This document shows, in pieces, positions 25,374-33,894 of a stretch of DNA of 64,000 nt (positions within the stretch are counted from its first letter, which is position 1; the number at the start of each line of letters is the position of its first letter). Below the pieces are notes generated by a model. The model saw nothing but the letters and a program-made list of their open reading frames with translations, ran no database searches and was not told the DNA's origin. The stretch covers positions 1-64,000 of the forward strand of contig CANROE010000006.1 in NCBI GenBank assembly GCA_947632195.1, given 5' to 3'. Made by a program: the position numbers and the translations under genes. The stretch is from an uncultured Clostridia bacterium (GTDB lineage: Bacteria; Bacillota; Clostridia; Christensenellales; Borkfalkiaceae).

Positions 25374-25458
25374 GCCCTTTTCTCCTCTTTTCTTTCCTAT
25401 TAGAATGCGACATTTCTAAATTTTTTCTCTTTTTTTGCGCGATTGCCCGCATAATTGC

Positions 25459-25487
25459 TTGCTTTGCAGAGAGTTTTAGGCTAAAAT
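25459..25487 (+). promoter_or_regulatory. promoter of the 1209-aa surface protein
   Basis: TTGCTT (25459-25464), a 17-bp spacer and TAAAAT (25482-25487), 85 bp before the ATG. Confidence 0.6.
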
Positions 25488-25572
25488 AGAGAAGGTATTT
25501 TGCGAAAAATCGATTGCGGGCGCGTGCGCGACGTTTATTCGTTCTGCGCCCAAATAAAACAAAAGGTGTTAT

Positions 25573-28500
25573 ATGGCAAAGATCTTTGAAAACAAAAAGT
25601 GGAAGAAAAAAACTCTGACGGCGCTCTCCGTCGCTCTTGCGGCCTCCCTCTCGTTCGGGGTGCTCGCAGCATGCGCGACGACGCCCGAAGAGCCCGAGGA
25701 GGAAAGTAAAGTCGCCCCCACCGATACGCAGGTGATCAAAAACGGCAACTTTGAATTCTATTCGGACAAGCTCGTCGATCCCGACGACAACGGCAAGCCT
25801 CTCGGCAAGTACAACATCATCTCTTCCCCCGACAGCTGGTCGTTCACCTCGGGGTCCCCTTCTTCAAATACGAAGTCGGGCGTTATCGATGCCGAAGATT
25901 GGAATTACTTCACCAAGACCGGCGGCTACAACTTCAAAACCTTTACGAAGGGCGAGGGCGACGACGCCGAGGAGGTCACGACCTTTGAAACGATCGCCGA
26001 GGCCTACACGAATTGGGAAGCGGCGAATGTCTCCGCATATGACCGCCTCAAATTCCTCGACATTTTCTCCGAAGAGATCGACGACCTCGATAAGAACTCC
26101 GACGAGGCAAAGCTGTTCGCAAAGTACAGCTACTCCGTCGACTTCGAGGACGTGGAAAAGATCAACGACGAGGTCAAACTCGGCACGAGCGGAAATGTGT
26201 TTGAATTGCACGAAGGCGCGACCAAGGACGACGAAAACAACACGAGCGTGCTCATGATCCACAACGAGCGCACCGCAGACGACGGCGTGCGCGGCACGGC
26301 GCAGTACTACACTTCGAGCACCACGATCACCCTCTCTGCGGGCACCGCAGCGGAAGTCTCCGTTTGGGTGCGTACGGACGCCCTCTACCACTACAAAGAT
26401 ACCGAGCTCACCCAGCGCGGCGGCGCCTACATCGGCGTGACCAACACCGTGGGCGGGACCACCCTCGACCAGATGCAGATCTACAACATCCACACGGACG
26501 GGCAGTGGCAGCAATACACGCTCTATGTGCGCGCAAGCACCTTTGCGTCGAGCACCTTCCGTATCGTGCTCGGTCTCGGGCAGGGTTCCTCGGACGATAA
26601 GTATTACGCCGTGGACGGCTATGCGTTCTTCGACGACGTCAACTGCAAGATCGTCTCCGCAGCGGACTACGACAAGGCGATCCGCACGGACGACGGCGAG
26701 GGCGCTCTCAAAGACGGCGTGCTCGAATGCTCCGTCGATTCCCTCAAAGCCGAAAAACAATTCGATTCCGACGTCTATCCTTACGCGACCTATAAGACCT
26801 TTGCGCTCGACCTCTACGCGCCGAACGACGACAACGCCGAGACCGTAGCGGAATTGCTCAAAGGCGCTGTCACCGATCTCACCGCAGAGACTTCCGGCAG
26901 CAACACCTATACCTCCGCAAAGATTGACTCTTCCCTCGGCAAGAGCGCGGATAACGTGGCGGGGCTCACGACTTTGAGCGCCATCAAAGATACTGCCAAC
27001 AAATATCTCAAAAACATCTATACAAACGACTTCGAGAATAAGTTCCCCTTCGGCGGGGACGATCCGCAGGTCGTCCTGCTCATGTCAGCAAACGGCGCCG
27101 CCTACACCGCAAAGCTCCAAGCGGCAGCAGGCGCGGAAAACAGCCTCTTCACCCTTGCTCCCGACACCCGTCTGCTCATCTCTTTCTTTGTAAAAACGAG
27201 CAAGATCCAGAGCGGTTTGACGGGCGCGAGCGCCTCTGTTGTGGACGGCGAGAATAAGACGACGATCACCGCGTTCGACAGCACCACCCTTGCGGCGGTT
27301 GACATCGATTCCAAGAGCAGCGACGACGCGCTGAAAGACATCTACAAAGGTTGGGCGCAGTGCTTCTTCTTCATCGAGAACGCGACCGACTACGAAAAGA
27401 CGTTCAGCATCGAACTTTCCTACGGCCCCACCACCATCGTCGGCACCAATAAGTTCAGCTACGGCGAAGGCTACGCGGCGTTCACCAACTTTGAAGTCAA
27501 GACGCTCACCAAGACCGAATACGGCTACGTCTCCACGGGCGACCGTGCGAAGAAAGTCTCTCTCACGGGCGAAGTGGAAGAGACCCGCAAGTTCGACTCC
27601 GTGTCCGCAACGGCGGAAGAGGACCTCAAAGTCGGTCCCGCCCTTCCCGCCAACTATCGCGGCGCGCTCGGCGGCAGCGACTTCGTGCAGCAGAACGAGC
27701 CGAACATCCCCAATGTCAAACCCGAAAACGTGTACGCGGGACTTTTGAGCTCCAAGTACGCCGAAGATTACTACCGTGGCAACGAGGCATGGAAAACCGC
27801 CCTCGGCGACGCGGCGGGCAACCCCGTAAACGCGAACGAATGGTGGACCAACCTGTTCGGCAGCTCCCGCCAGCCTCTCGCGATCATCAACGGACAAAGA
27901 GCGGCCTACGGCTATTACGCCGAGACCGAGACGGTGTCCGCCTCCTCCTACCGCAGGATCTCCATGCGCGTGAAGGCCTCCAAAGACGCGATCGCGAACA
28001 TCTATCTCATTGATACGACTGCGGAAAAGACGGGAACCTTGCTCCGCCCCGACCTCCCCACCTATACCTATTGGTACGATGAGGACGGCAACATCGTGAA
28101 CATGGATCCTTCTTCGGACGACTACGCAACGAACGGGAAGATCCTCTTCACCCTGCAACCCAACGGTCTGTATCAGAATGCGCAGAACACAGGCGACGAG
28201 AAATTCTATGCGAACTTCCTCAGCCTCGAATCGGACAGCGACGGCAACCTCGTAACAAAGGACGGCGCGATCGCCTTCTACTTCAACAAATCCGACAGAC
28301 GTTATTACGCCTACCGTCAGGAGAATGCAAACGGGAACGGCTATACCTACAACACCGTTGTCAACCAGCTCCCCGCAGAAAATTACCGCTACACCTTCTT
28401 CGACGCGAGCAAGATCCCCGAAGCGCACATGGAGATCAAGGGCACGGGCGAATGGACGACCGTAAACTTCTATATCCATACGGGCAGCGACGCCAAAACT

Positions 28501-29202
28501 TACCGCCTCGAAGTTTGGAGCGGCGACCGGAAAGGAACGGTCACGAACGGCGCAGGCAGCTATGTGTTCTTCGATAACTATTCCTCGACGGATGTGTCCT
28601 CCAACTTCGAGACCCTCCGCAACGAATCGGTACAGGCGATCAAAGACGAGATCAATGCGAACAAGGAACCCGGGCAAGAGGGCTATCTCGGCAGGGACGA
28701 CAATCTCCCCAACGACTACGCAGGCTATTACACCTTCACCCTCTTCGACTCCGACACCTATCTCCGCTACGACGAGACGACGGATACGGAAGAGCTCGGC
28801 AACCCCTACTACTCCTACGATCAGTCCTCTTACACCGAGCAGCTCGTATGGTTGCTCCATGACGAAGAGGCGCGGGAAGGCCAGGCGGAACGCCACTCCT
28901 TCTACCTCGATTTCTCCGCAACGGACGTGACGGTGGAACGGCAATATCCTTCGCAGGAAGACGATACGGACACCGACGACGATCATACCCATGATGACGA
29001 GAACGCGGACGATCCCATGAACATCTGGCTCCTCATCGCCTCGGGAAGTCTTGCCATCGTACTCATCTTTGCGATCGCGGCAGTCATTGTCCGCCGTGCG
29101 CTCAAAAACAGAAGCAAGCGCACCAGGATCAAGGCGCCCAAGGATAAGCGCGTAAAACCCTCGAAAGCCAAAAAGTCCGAGGATGACGACAAGGCCGAAT
29201 AA
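25573..29202 (+). CDS. large surface protein with lipobox-like N-terminus and C-terminal membrane anchor
   Basis: The protein has 1209 residues. The signal sequence ends FGVLAAC, a good lipobox. A C-terminal helix (WLLIASGSLAIVLIFAIAAVIV, about 1135-1160) is followed by a Lys/Arg-rich tail, so it may be anchored at both ends. The ectodomain starts with a NGNFEF motif typical of carbohydrate-binding-module-like jelly rolls. It then has several beta-rich segments (LMIHNERTADDGVRGTAQY..., VLLMSANGAAYTAKLQ..., RISMRVKASKDAIANIYL), each like a CBM repeat. An acidic/His stretch (DTDTDDDHTHDDENAD) precedes the anchor. Function unknown; glycan or substrate binding is plausible. Monocistronic. Confidence 0.75.
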   Translation: MAKIFENKKWKKKTLTALSVALAASLSFGVLAACATTPEEPEEESKVAPTDTQVIKNGNFEFYSDKLVDPDDNGKPLGKYNIISSPDSWSFTSGSPSSNTKSGVIDAEDWNYFTKTGGYNFKTFTKGEGDDAEEVTTFETIAEAYTNWEAANVSAYDRLKFLDIFSEEIDDLDKNSDEAKLFAKYSYSVDFEDVEKINDEVKLGTSGNVFELHEGATKDDENNTSVLMIHNERTADDGVRGTAQYYTSSTTITLSAGTAAEVSVWVRTDALYHYKDTELTQRGGAYIGVTNTVGGTTLDQMQIYNIHTDGQWQQYTLYVRASTFASSTFRIVLGLGQGSSDDKYYAVDGYAFFDDVNCKIVSAADYDKAIRTDDGEGALKDGVLECSVDSLKAEKQFDSDVYPYATYKTFALDLYAPNDDNAETVAELLKGAVTDLTAETSGSNTYTSAKIDSSLGKSADNVAGLTTLSAIKDTANKYLKNIYTNDFENKFPFGGDDPQVVLLMSANGAAYTAKLQAAAGAENSLFTLAPDTRLLISFFVKTSKIQSGLTGASASVVDGENKTTITAFDSTTLAAVDIDSKSSDDALKDIYKGWAQCFFFIENATDYEKTFSIELSYGPTTIVGTNKFSYGEGYAAFTNFEVKTLTKTEYGYVSTGDRAKKVSLTGEVEETRKFDSVSATAEEDLKVGPALPANYRGALGGSDFVQQNEPNIPNVKPENVYAGLLSSKYAEDYYRGNEAWKTALGDAAGNPVNANEWWTNLFGSSRQPLAIINGQRAAYGYYAETETVSASSYRRISMRVKASKDAIANIYLIDTTAEKTGTLLRPDLPTYTYWYDEDGNIVNMDPSSDDYATNGKILFTLQPNGLYQNAQNTGDEKFYANFLSLESDSDGNLVTKDGAIAFYFNKSDRRYYAYRQENANGNGYTYNTVVNQLPAENYRYTFFDASKIPEAHMEIKGTGEWTTVNFYIHTGSDAKTYRLEVWSGDRKGTVTNGAGSYVFFDNYSSTDVSSNFETLRNESVQAIKDEINANKEPGQEGYLGRDDNLPNDYAGYYTFTLFDSDTYLRYDETTDTEELGNPYYSYDQSSYTEQLVWLLHDEEAREGQAERHSFYLDFSATDVTVERQYPSQEDDTDTDDDHTHDDENADDPMNIWLLIASGSLAIVLIFAIAAVIVRRALKNRSKRTRIKAPKDKRVKPSKAKKSEDDDKAE

Positions 29203-29219
29203 AAAATATGCGCAAATAT

Positions 29220-29252
29220 AAAAAACCCCGACGAAATTGTCGGGGTTTTTCT
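29220..29252 (+). terminator. intrinsic terminator
   Basis: AAAAACCCCGAC (29220-29231), a 6-nt loop and GTCGGGGTTTTT (29238-29249). Confidence 0.9.
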
Positions 29253-29279
29253 TGCTAAAAACAAAATTTTGTGATATAC
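29251..29279 (+). promoter_or_regulatory. promoter of the pnuC leader
   Basis: TTGCTA (29251-29256), a 17-bp spacer and TATACT (29274-29279), placing the start of transcription about 125 bases before the pnuC ATG. Confidence 0.65.
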
Positions 29280-29285
29280 TGATCG

Positions 29286-29400
29286 TAGAACTTGATTGTG
29301 CCACCGGGCACGGAGAATGTGAAAAGCATTCCGTATTTGCGTTGATAGGTCATTGACTTCGGTCTCAGGTAAACGCAGAGCGGAATGCTTTTTCCGAAAG
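29286..29400 (+). ncRNA. structured 5' leader of pnuC, candidate riboswitch
   Basis: Three nested elements are visible: a hairpin GTGCC-ACC-GGGCAC (about 29309-29322); a long-range stem AAAAGCATTCCG with CGGAATGCTTTT; and, inside it, TTGCGTT...AACGCA closing a small GAC-TTCG-GTC hairpin. The outer 3' arm ends in a T run, so the long stem could act as a terminator or attenuator. No known riboswitch class was recognised; this reading comes from sequence complementarity alone. Confidence 0.45.
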
Positions 29401-29409
29401 GAGAAGAGA

Positions 29410-30117
29410 ATGGAAGCGATCAAAAATTTCTTTCGCGGCGTACGCCCCGTAGAATACGCGCTGTTTGCATGTTCCGTTGCGGCGATCGTTCTCTCCTTCT
29501 TCCTCACGGGAAACACCGATTATCTGCAACTTTCCGCCTCGCTCATCGGCGCACTCTCCCTCATTCTCATGGCGAAGGGAAATGTCGCGGGACAGATCCT
29601 GAGCGTCATTTTTGCCATATTCTACGCGATCATCTCCTACTTTTGCGGCTACTACGGGGAGATCATCACCTATCTGTGCATGTCCGCTCCCGTAGCGATG
29701 CTCGCCGTCATCTCGTGGCTGAGAAATCCTTTCAGAGGGAAAAAGACGGAGGTGCAGATCAGCCGTCTCAAACTGCGGGAATATCCCATCATCCTTGCCG
29801 TCTCGCTCGCCGTTTCCGTCGCCTTCTTCTTTATTTTACGCGCGCTCAACACACCGAACCTTTGGTGGAGCACTGTCTCCGTCCTCACAAGCTGCACGGC
29901 AATGCTTTTGAGCGTGCGCAGAAGTCCCCTCTACGCCTTTGCCTATTGTATCAACGACGTCGTTCTGATCGTCCTCTGGGCGCTGATGTCTTATACGGAT
30001 AAAAGTTATCTCGCGATGGTCGTATGCTTTGCCGTATTTCTCGCAAACGACATCTACGGCTTGATCAACTGGTTCCGCCTGCGCAGAGAACAGCAGAAGA
30101 TCTTAGAGGCCGCCTGA
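29410..30117 (+). CDS. pnuC: PnuC-family nicotinamide riboside/NMN-type transporter
   Basis: The protein has 235 residues and seven or so membrane helices. It has the PnuC pattern with SLIGALSLILMAKGNVAGQILSVIFAIFYAIISY and the C-terminal YCINDVVLIVLWAL...FLANDIYGLINW, where Asn/Trp side chains line the substrate path. The family imports vitamin B3 ribosides by facilitated diffusion, with trapping by phosphorylation. ATG at 29410 follows AAAGGAGAAGAG and is preferred over an in-frame start 19 codons earlier. A structured leader precedes it. No nadR-like kinase is adjacent. Confidence 0.88.
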   Translation: MEAIKNFFRGVRPVEYALFACSVAAIVLSFFLTGNTDYLQLSASLIGALSLILMAKGNVAGQILSVIFAIFYAIISYFCGYYGEIITYLCMSAPVAMLAVISWLRNPFRGKKTEVQISRLKLREYPIILAVSLAVSVAFFFILRALNTPNLWWSTVSVLTSCTAMLLSVRRSPLYAFAYCINDVVLIVLWALMSYTDKSYLAMVVCFAVFLANDIYGLINWFRLRREQQKILEAA

Positions 30118-30127
30118 ACGGACGATA

Positions 30128-30163
30128 CAAGGCGCGCCGCAGCGAAAGCTGCGGCGCGCCTTG
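30128..30163. terminator. hairpin between convergent genes
   Basis: CAAGGCGCGCCGCAGC (30128-30143), a GAAA tetraloop and 30148-30163. A very stable 16-bp stem without a clear T run. Confidence 0.6.
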
Positions 30164-30165
30164 CA

Positions 30166-31470
30166 TTATTTGACTTTTCTCAGCCCTTTTGGCAGATGAT
30201 TTTTGACGGTACCTTTCACACATTTCCCGAGCCCGAGCGGGAATTCCTCCACGCAAACGGCGCACCAGCCGTCCGAAAGGTCGGTTGCGAGCGTTTCGCC
30301 GCGCAGATAGCGCTCGCTCTCCTCGCGGGAAAGCGTTTGCTTGCGCCTTGCGTCTCCCCCGAACGCCATCGCAAAGGCGTGCGCGGGTTTGAACAGCTTG
30401 CCGTCCCACTCGCCGAGTTCCACCCCCAGCCGCAACAGCCGCAAGCCCGTGAGATCGGGCGTCCCTGCGGGAACAAGATACATTCTCCCGTCCGCAAGCG
30501 TGGTGATCTCCCCGCGCGGACAGACGTCGAAAAAGTCCGCCGCAAAAGCGGCAAACGCCCTGTTTGCCGCAGCGTTTCTCCGCACAGGATAGGGCTTTGT
30601 GTTAGCGGGAGAAGGACAAGTATTTTGGCCGTTTTTCCTTTCAAGCAGGGCGCAGAAGTGCCCTTCGCCGCGAAAATGGTGCGGATAGAGTTTGCTCTGC
30701 CGCAAAAGCACAAAGTCGGGGTGACGGCGCAAAAATTCTTCGATCTGCCACTCGTCCTCCTCTTCGGCGAACGTGCAGGTGGAATAGAGGAGCCGCCCAC
30801 CCTCCGCAAGCATCTTCGCCGCCTCGCCGAGAATGGCGCTCTGGCGCAGGGCGCAGCGGGCGACGTTCTCTTCGCTCCACTCTGGAATGGCGTTCGGCTC
30901 TTTTTTGAACATTCCCTCCCCCGAACAGGGCGCGTCCACCAAGATGAGATCGAAGTAGGAAGGAAACAGAGCGGCGAGCTTTTCGGGCGGCGCACTCGTG
31001 ACCGCGCAGTTCGTGACGCCCATGCGCTCCACGTTTTGGGAGAGCGTTCTTGCCCGCGCGGGGTCGATCTCGTTGGCGACGAGGATCCCCTCCCCCTTCA
31101 TCTGCGCGGCGATGTGGGTCGTCTTTCCGCCCGGCGCGGCGCACAAGTCCAGAACGCGGGCCTTGGGAAGAGCTGCCGCCGTCTCCCCCACCGTCATCGC
31201 GGAGGGCTCCTGCAAATAGTACAGCCCCGCAAAATGATAGGGATCCGCCCCCGCTTTTTCCTCTGTGAGATACATGCAGGCGGGATCGCCGCAGCAGGGT
31301 CCGTCCAAAGGGAAGGGCGCGCGCCGTACAAATTCATCGGGAGAGATTTTCAGCGTGTTGACCCTGAGGCCCTTTTGAGGCGGCCTTTCATAAGATGCCA
31401 AAAAGGCGGGGAAATCGTTTCCCAGCCTTTCTTTCATTCTTTTCAGAAATGTTTCCGGTAAATTCGGCAT
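30166..31470 (-). CDS. RsmF/NOL1-NOP2-sun family rRNA m5C methyltransferase
   Basis: The protein has 434 residues. The SAM site reads VLDLCAAPGGKTTHIA. Motif IV is VDAPCSGEGMFKKEP and motif VI is YSTCTFAEEEDEWQI; both contain the paired catalytic cysteines. A C-terminal extension of about 150 residues with VPAGTPDLTGLRLLRLGVELGEW resembles the RsmF/YebU RNA-binding domains. It should methylate a cytosine of 16S rRNA. ATG at 31470 with AAGGGAAG upstream is chosen over longer readings that run into the exonuclease gene. It lies 10 bases after that gene and is probably co-transcribed with serS. Confidence 0.88.
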   Translation of the reverse strand: MPNLPETFLKRMKERLGNDFPAFLASYERPPQKGLRVNTLKISPDEFVRRAPFPLDGPCCGDPACMYLTEEKAGADPYHFAGLYYLQEPSAMTVGETAAALPKARVLDLCAAPGGKTTHIAAQMKGEGILVANEIDPARARTLSQNVERMGVTNCAVTSAPPEKLAALFPSYFDLILVDAPCSGEGMFKKEPNAIPEWSEENVARCALRQSAILGEAAKMLAEGGRLLYSTCTFAEEEDEWQIEEFLRRHPDFVLLRQSKLYPHHFRGEGHFCALLERKNGQNTCPSPANTKPYPVRRNAAANRAFAAFAADFFDVCPRGEITTLADGRMYLVPAGTPDLTGLRLLRLGVELGEWDGKLFKPAHAFAMAFGGDARRKQTLSREESERYLRGETLATDLSDGWCAVCVEEFPLGLGKCVKGTVKNHLPKGLRKVK

Positions 31471-31480
31471 TTTACTTCCC

Positions 31481-32437
31481 TTAAACCGTTTCGAGCGCCT
31501 GTTCCAGCTGTTCGAGCGGTATGAACGCCGCCCCCGCCGTGATGGCGTTGCGGCAACGGGCGCCGCCGTCGTCGCGGGCGATGTACACATTGCACTCGGT
31601 GGGGTGGGAGGTGTACTGTCCGCCCGAATTGAAAATGGCCTCCACAAGTTTGCGGGAGACGGGCACGTCGTCCTCGATATCCCGCGAAAAGCAGAATATC
31701 TTTCCTTCGAGAGAGCCCCCCTTCTTGCGGCGGTGCATGTGCTTGTTCACATAGCGGTAGAACTCCTCATGCGCCTTGATGTGCTTTTCCTTCTCTTCTT
31801 CCCGCTCGGCATAATAGGCTCTGAGCCCCACCGAAGTGGGAGATTGGATCTTATACCCCGCGATCCTGCCCGCACGCACCGAATATTTTTCGGCAAGACC
31901 CTTGACGTCGGTGCCTTCGCGCGCGCAGAGCCGCTCGCACACCCGCATGGTCGCGTACGCGTCGTCTACGGCACGGTGGGGAGTGAATTCCACGCCCAGC
32001 TCCTCCGCCATCGCCTGCAAACCGTATTGCCGCGTGAACTCCTTTTGCGCGTTCATAAAGAAGAACTGCGTATCGTGGAAGGAAAAGCGGAAGGACGGGA
32101 GCTTGTAACGTTTCGTCTCCAAATTGAGATAGTTGACGTCGTTGATGGTGGCATGTCCGCAAACGATGCTCTCCTTATCTTCAAGCAGCGCCCTGATACG
32201 CGGATATTCCGCAGGGAAAGTGGGATACTTCTTAAAATCTTCGTACTCATAAGGGAGGACGAGCCCCTCGCCCCCCTTGCGGTCTGTAAGGTGAAACTTC
32301 CCGCGCGGGTTGAGAAGGATATCTTCCCGCGCGAGCACTTGAAATTTGTCGTCGGTGAGCACATAGCCGAACGCGCACATTTTTGCGACGTTCTTATATA
32401 CACACGCACATTCGATGTCGAAAAACAGATACTTCAT
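31481..32437 (-). CDS. DnaQ-like 3'-5' exonuclease with C-terminal BRCT-like domain
   Basis: The protein has 318 residues. The DEDDh residues are visible: Asp/Glu in FFDIECA, Asp in HATINDVNYL, and His/Asp in HRAVDDAYAT. A linker with a Glu/Lys-rich helix (about 205-235) leads to a BRCT-like end, LEGKIFCFSRDIEDDV...LVEAIFNSGGQYTSHPTECNVYIA. The BRCT-like part may bring the nuclease to DNA. It lies between serS and the methyltransferase in one minus-strand run; role in proofreading or RNA/DNA trimming is not fixed. Confidence 0.82.
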   Translation of the reverse strand: MKYLFFDIECACVYKNVAKMCAFGYVLTDDKFQVLAREDILLNPRGKFHLTDRKGGEGLVLPYEYEDFKKYPTFPAEYPRIRALLEDKESIVCGHATINDVNYLNLETKRYKLPSFRFSFHDTQFFFMNAQKEFTRQYGLQAMAEELGVEFTPHRAVDDAYATMRVCERLCAREGTDVKGLAEKYSVRAGRIAGYKIQSPTSVGLRAYYAEREEEKEKHIKAHEEFYRYVNKHMHRRKKGGSLEGKIFCFSRDIEDDVPVSRKLVEAIFNSGGQYTSHPTECNVYIARDDGGARCRNAITAGAAFIPLEQLEQALETV

Positions 32438-32455
32438 GAAAAATAACGGCGTACT

Positions 32456-33739
32456 TTATTTCACGCTGATCTCTTTTGTGCCGCCCATGTACGGCCAAAG
32501 GACTTCGGGGATCTCCACACTGCCGTCGGCGCGGAGATGGTTTTCAAGAAAGGCGATGAGCATACGCGGCGGTGCGACAACGGTGTTGTTGAGGGTGTGC
32601 GCATATTCGCTCCCCTTCTCCGTTTTATAGCGGATCCCGAGGCGCCGCGCCTGCGCGTCCGTCAAGTTGGAACAGGAGCCCACCTCGAAATATTTCTTTT
32701 GGCGGGGAGACCACGCCTCTACGTCGCAGCTGCGGAATTTGAGGTCGGCAAGATCGCCCGAGCAGCATTCGAGCTGTCGGACGGGAATGCCCATGGAGAC
32801 GAACAGCTCCACCGTGTAGTTCCACATCTTTTCGTACCACATGCAGCTGTCCTCGGGCTTGCAGATGACGATCATCTCCTGTTTCTCGAACTGATGAATG
32901 CGGTAAATACCCCTCTCCTCAATGCCGTGCGCGCCCTTCTCCTTGCGGAAACAGGGGGAATAGCTCGTAAGCGTCAAAGGCAGCTTGCTCTCGTCGAGGG
33001 TCTGTCCCATGAAACGGCCGATCATGGAGTGCTCGCTCGTGCCGATGAGATAGAGATCTTCTCCCTCGATCTTGTACATCATGCCGTCCATTTCCTCAAA
33101 GCTCATCACGCCCGTGACGACGGAGGAACGGATCATAAACGGCGGGATACAGTAGGTGAATCCCTTGCCGATCATAAAGTCGCGCGCATAGCTCAGAATG
33201 GCGGAATGCAGCCGCGCCACGTCCCCCGTGAGATAGTAAAAGCCCTGCCCGCTCGTGCGGCGTGCGCTATCGATGTCGATGCCGTCGAGCTTTTCCAAAA
33301 TGTCGAGATGATAGGGAACCTCGAAATCGGGAACTTTCGGCTCCAAAAAGCGCTTGCGTTCCACGTTCTCCGAATCGTCTTTGCCGATGGGCGTGTCGGG
33401 CGAGATGATGTTGGGAATGCTCATCATCACCTTTTTGAGTTGTTCGGAAACTTCGGGTTCCTCCTTTTCGATCTCGGCAAGGCGGGCTGCGTTTGCGCTC
33501 ACCTGCGCCTTGACGGCCTCCGCCTCCGCCGTCTTTTTCTCCCGCATGAGCTGACCTATCTGCTTGCTCAGCGTGTTGCGGGAAGCGCGGAGGAGATCCC
33601 CTTCCTGTTGCAGCGCACGTTTCTTTTGGTCGAGCATGATCGCCTCGTCGACGAGGGGGAGTTTTTTATCCTGGAATTTCTTTTTGATATTTTCCCGCAC
33701 CAGATCGGGATCGTTGCGAATGAGAGCAATGTCTATCAT
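32456..33739 (-). CDS. serS: serine-tRNA ligase
   Basis: The protein has 427 residues, standard length. The N-terminal coiled-coil arm (about 25-105) reaches for the long variable arm of tRNA-Ser. Class II motif 2 reads SPCFRKEKGAHGIEERGIYRIHQFEKQEM and motif 3 is NNTVVAPPRMLIAFLENH. It charges tRNA-Ser and tRNA-Sec. It has a consensus promoter; no Ser T-box was recognised in the roughly 25-nt leader. The exonuclease gene follows 18 bases downstream. Confidence 0.96.
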   Translation of the reverse strand: MIDIALIRNDPDLVRENIKKKFQDKKLPLVDEAIMLDQKKRALQQEGDLLRASRNTLSKQIGQLMREKKTAEAEAVKAQVSANAARLAEIEKEEPEVSEQLKKVMMSIPNIISPDTPIGKDDSENVERKRFLEPKVPDFEVPYHLDILEKLDGIDIDSARRTSGQGFYYLTGDVARLHSAILSYARDFMIGKGFTYCIPPFMIRSSVVTGVMSFEEMDGMMYKIEGEDLYLIGTSEHSMIGRFMGQTLDESKLPLTLTSYSPCFRKEKGAHGIEERGIYRIHQFEKQEMIVICKPEDSCMWYEKMWNYTVELFVSMGIPVRQLECCSGDLADLKFRSCDVEAWSPRQKKYFEVGSCSNLTDAQARRLGIRYKTEKGSEYAHTLNNTVVAPPRMLIAFLENHLRADGSVEIPEVLWPYMGGTKEISVK

Positions 33740-33769
33740 AAAATATACCTCTTTTTACGTTCGCATTTT

Positions 33770-33798
33770 ATTATACATCATTTTGATCCCGATTGCAA
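33770..33798 (-). promoter_or_regulatory. sigma-A promoter of serS
   Basis: On the minus strand TTGCAA (33798-33793), a 17-bp spacer and TATAAT (33775-33770). Confidence 0.8.
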
Positions 33799-33822
33799 GG
33801 AAATTCAAACATTTCTTTCCTG

Positions 33823-33851
33823 TTGACATTTTGCGCGCGCGCGTGTATAAT
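33823..33851 (+). promoter_or_regulatory. consensus sigma-A promoter of the P-type ATPase
   Basis: TTGACA (33823-33828), a 17-bp spacer and TATAAT (33846-33851), back to back with the serS promoter. The spacer contains an alternating GC run. Confidence 0.88.
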
Positions 33852-33894
33852 AGAGGAAAAGCGACAAACGTGTTCGCGTTTTTCAGAGGTGACT

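Noticed and set aside
27085-29304. A 739-codon frame opposite the 1209-aa surface protein
   Set aside because: Antisense to a protein with signal peptide and anchor; it has no ribosome site and a Val/Gly/Arg-biased, domain-free product.
32456-33798. Possible Ser T-box before serS
   Set aside because: The promoter lies only about 30 bases before the start codon, leaving no room for a T-box, and no GGTGGTACCGCG-like motif is present.
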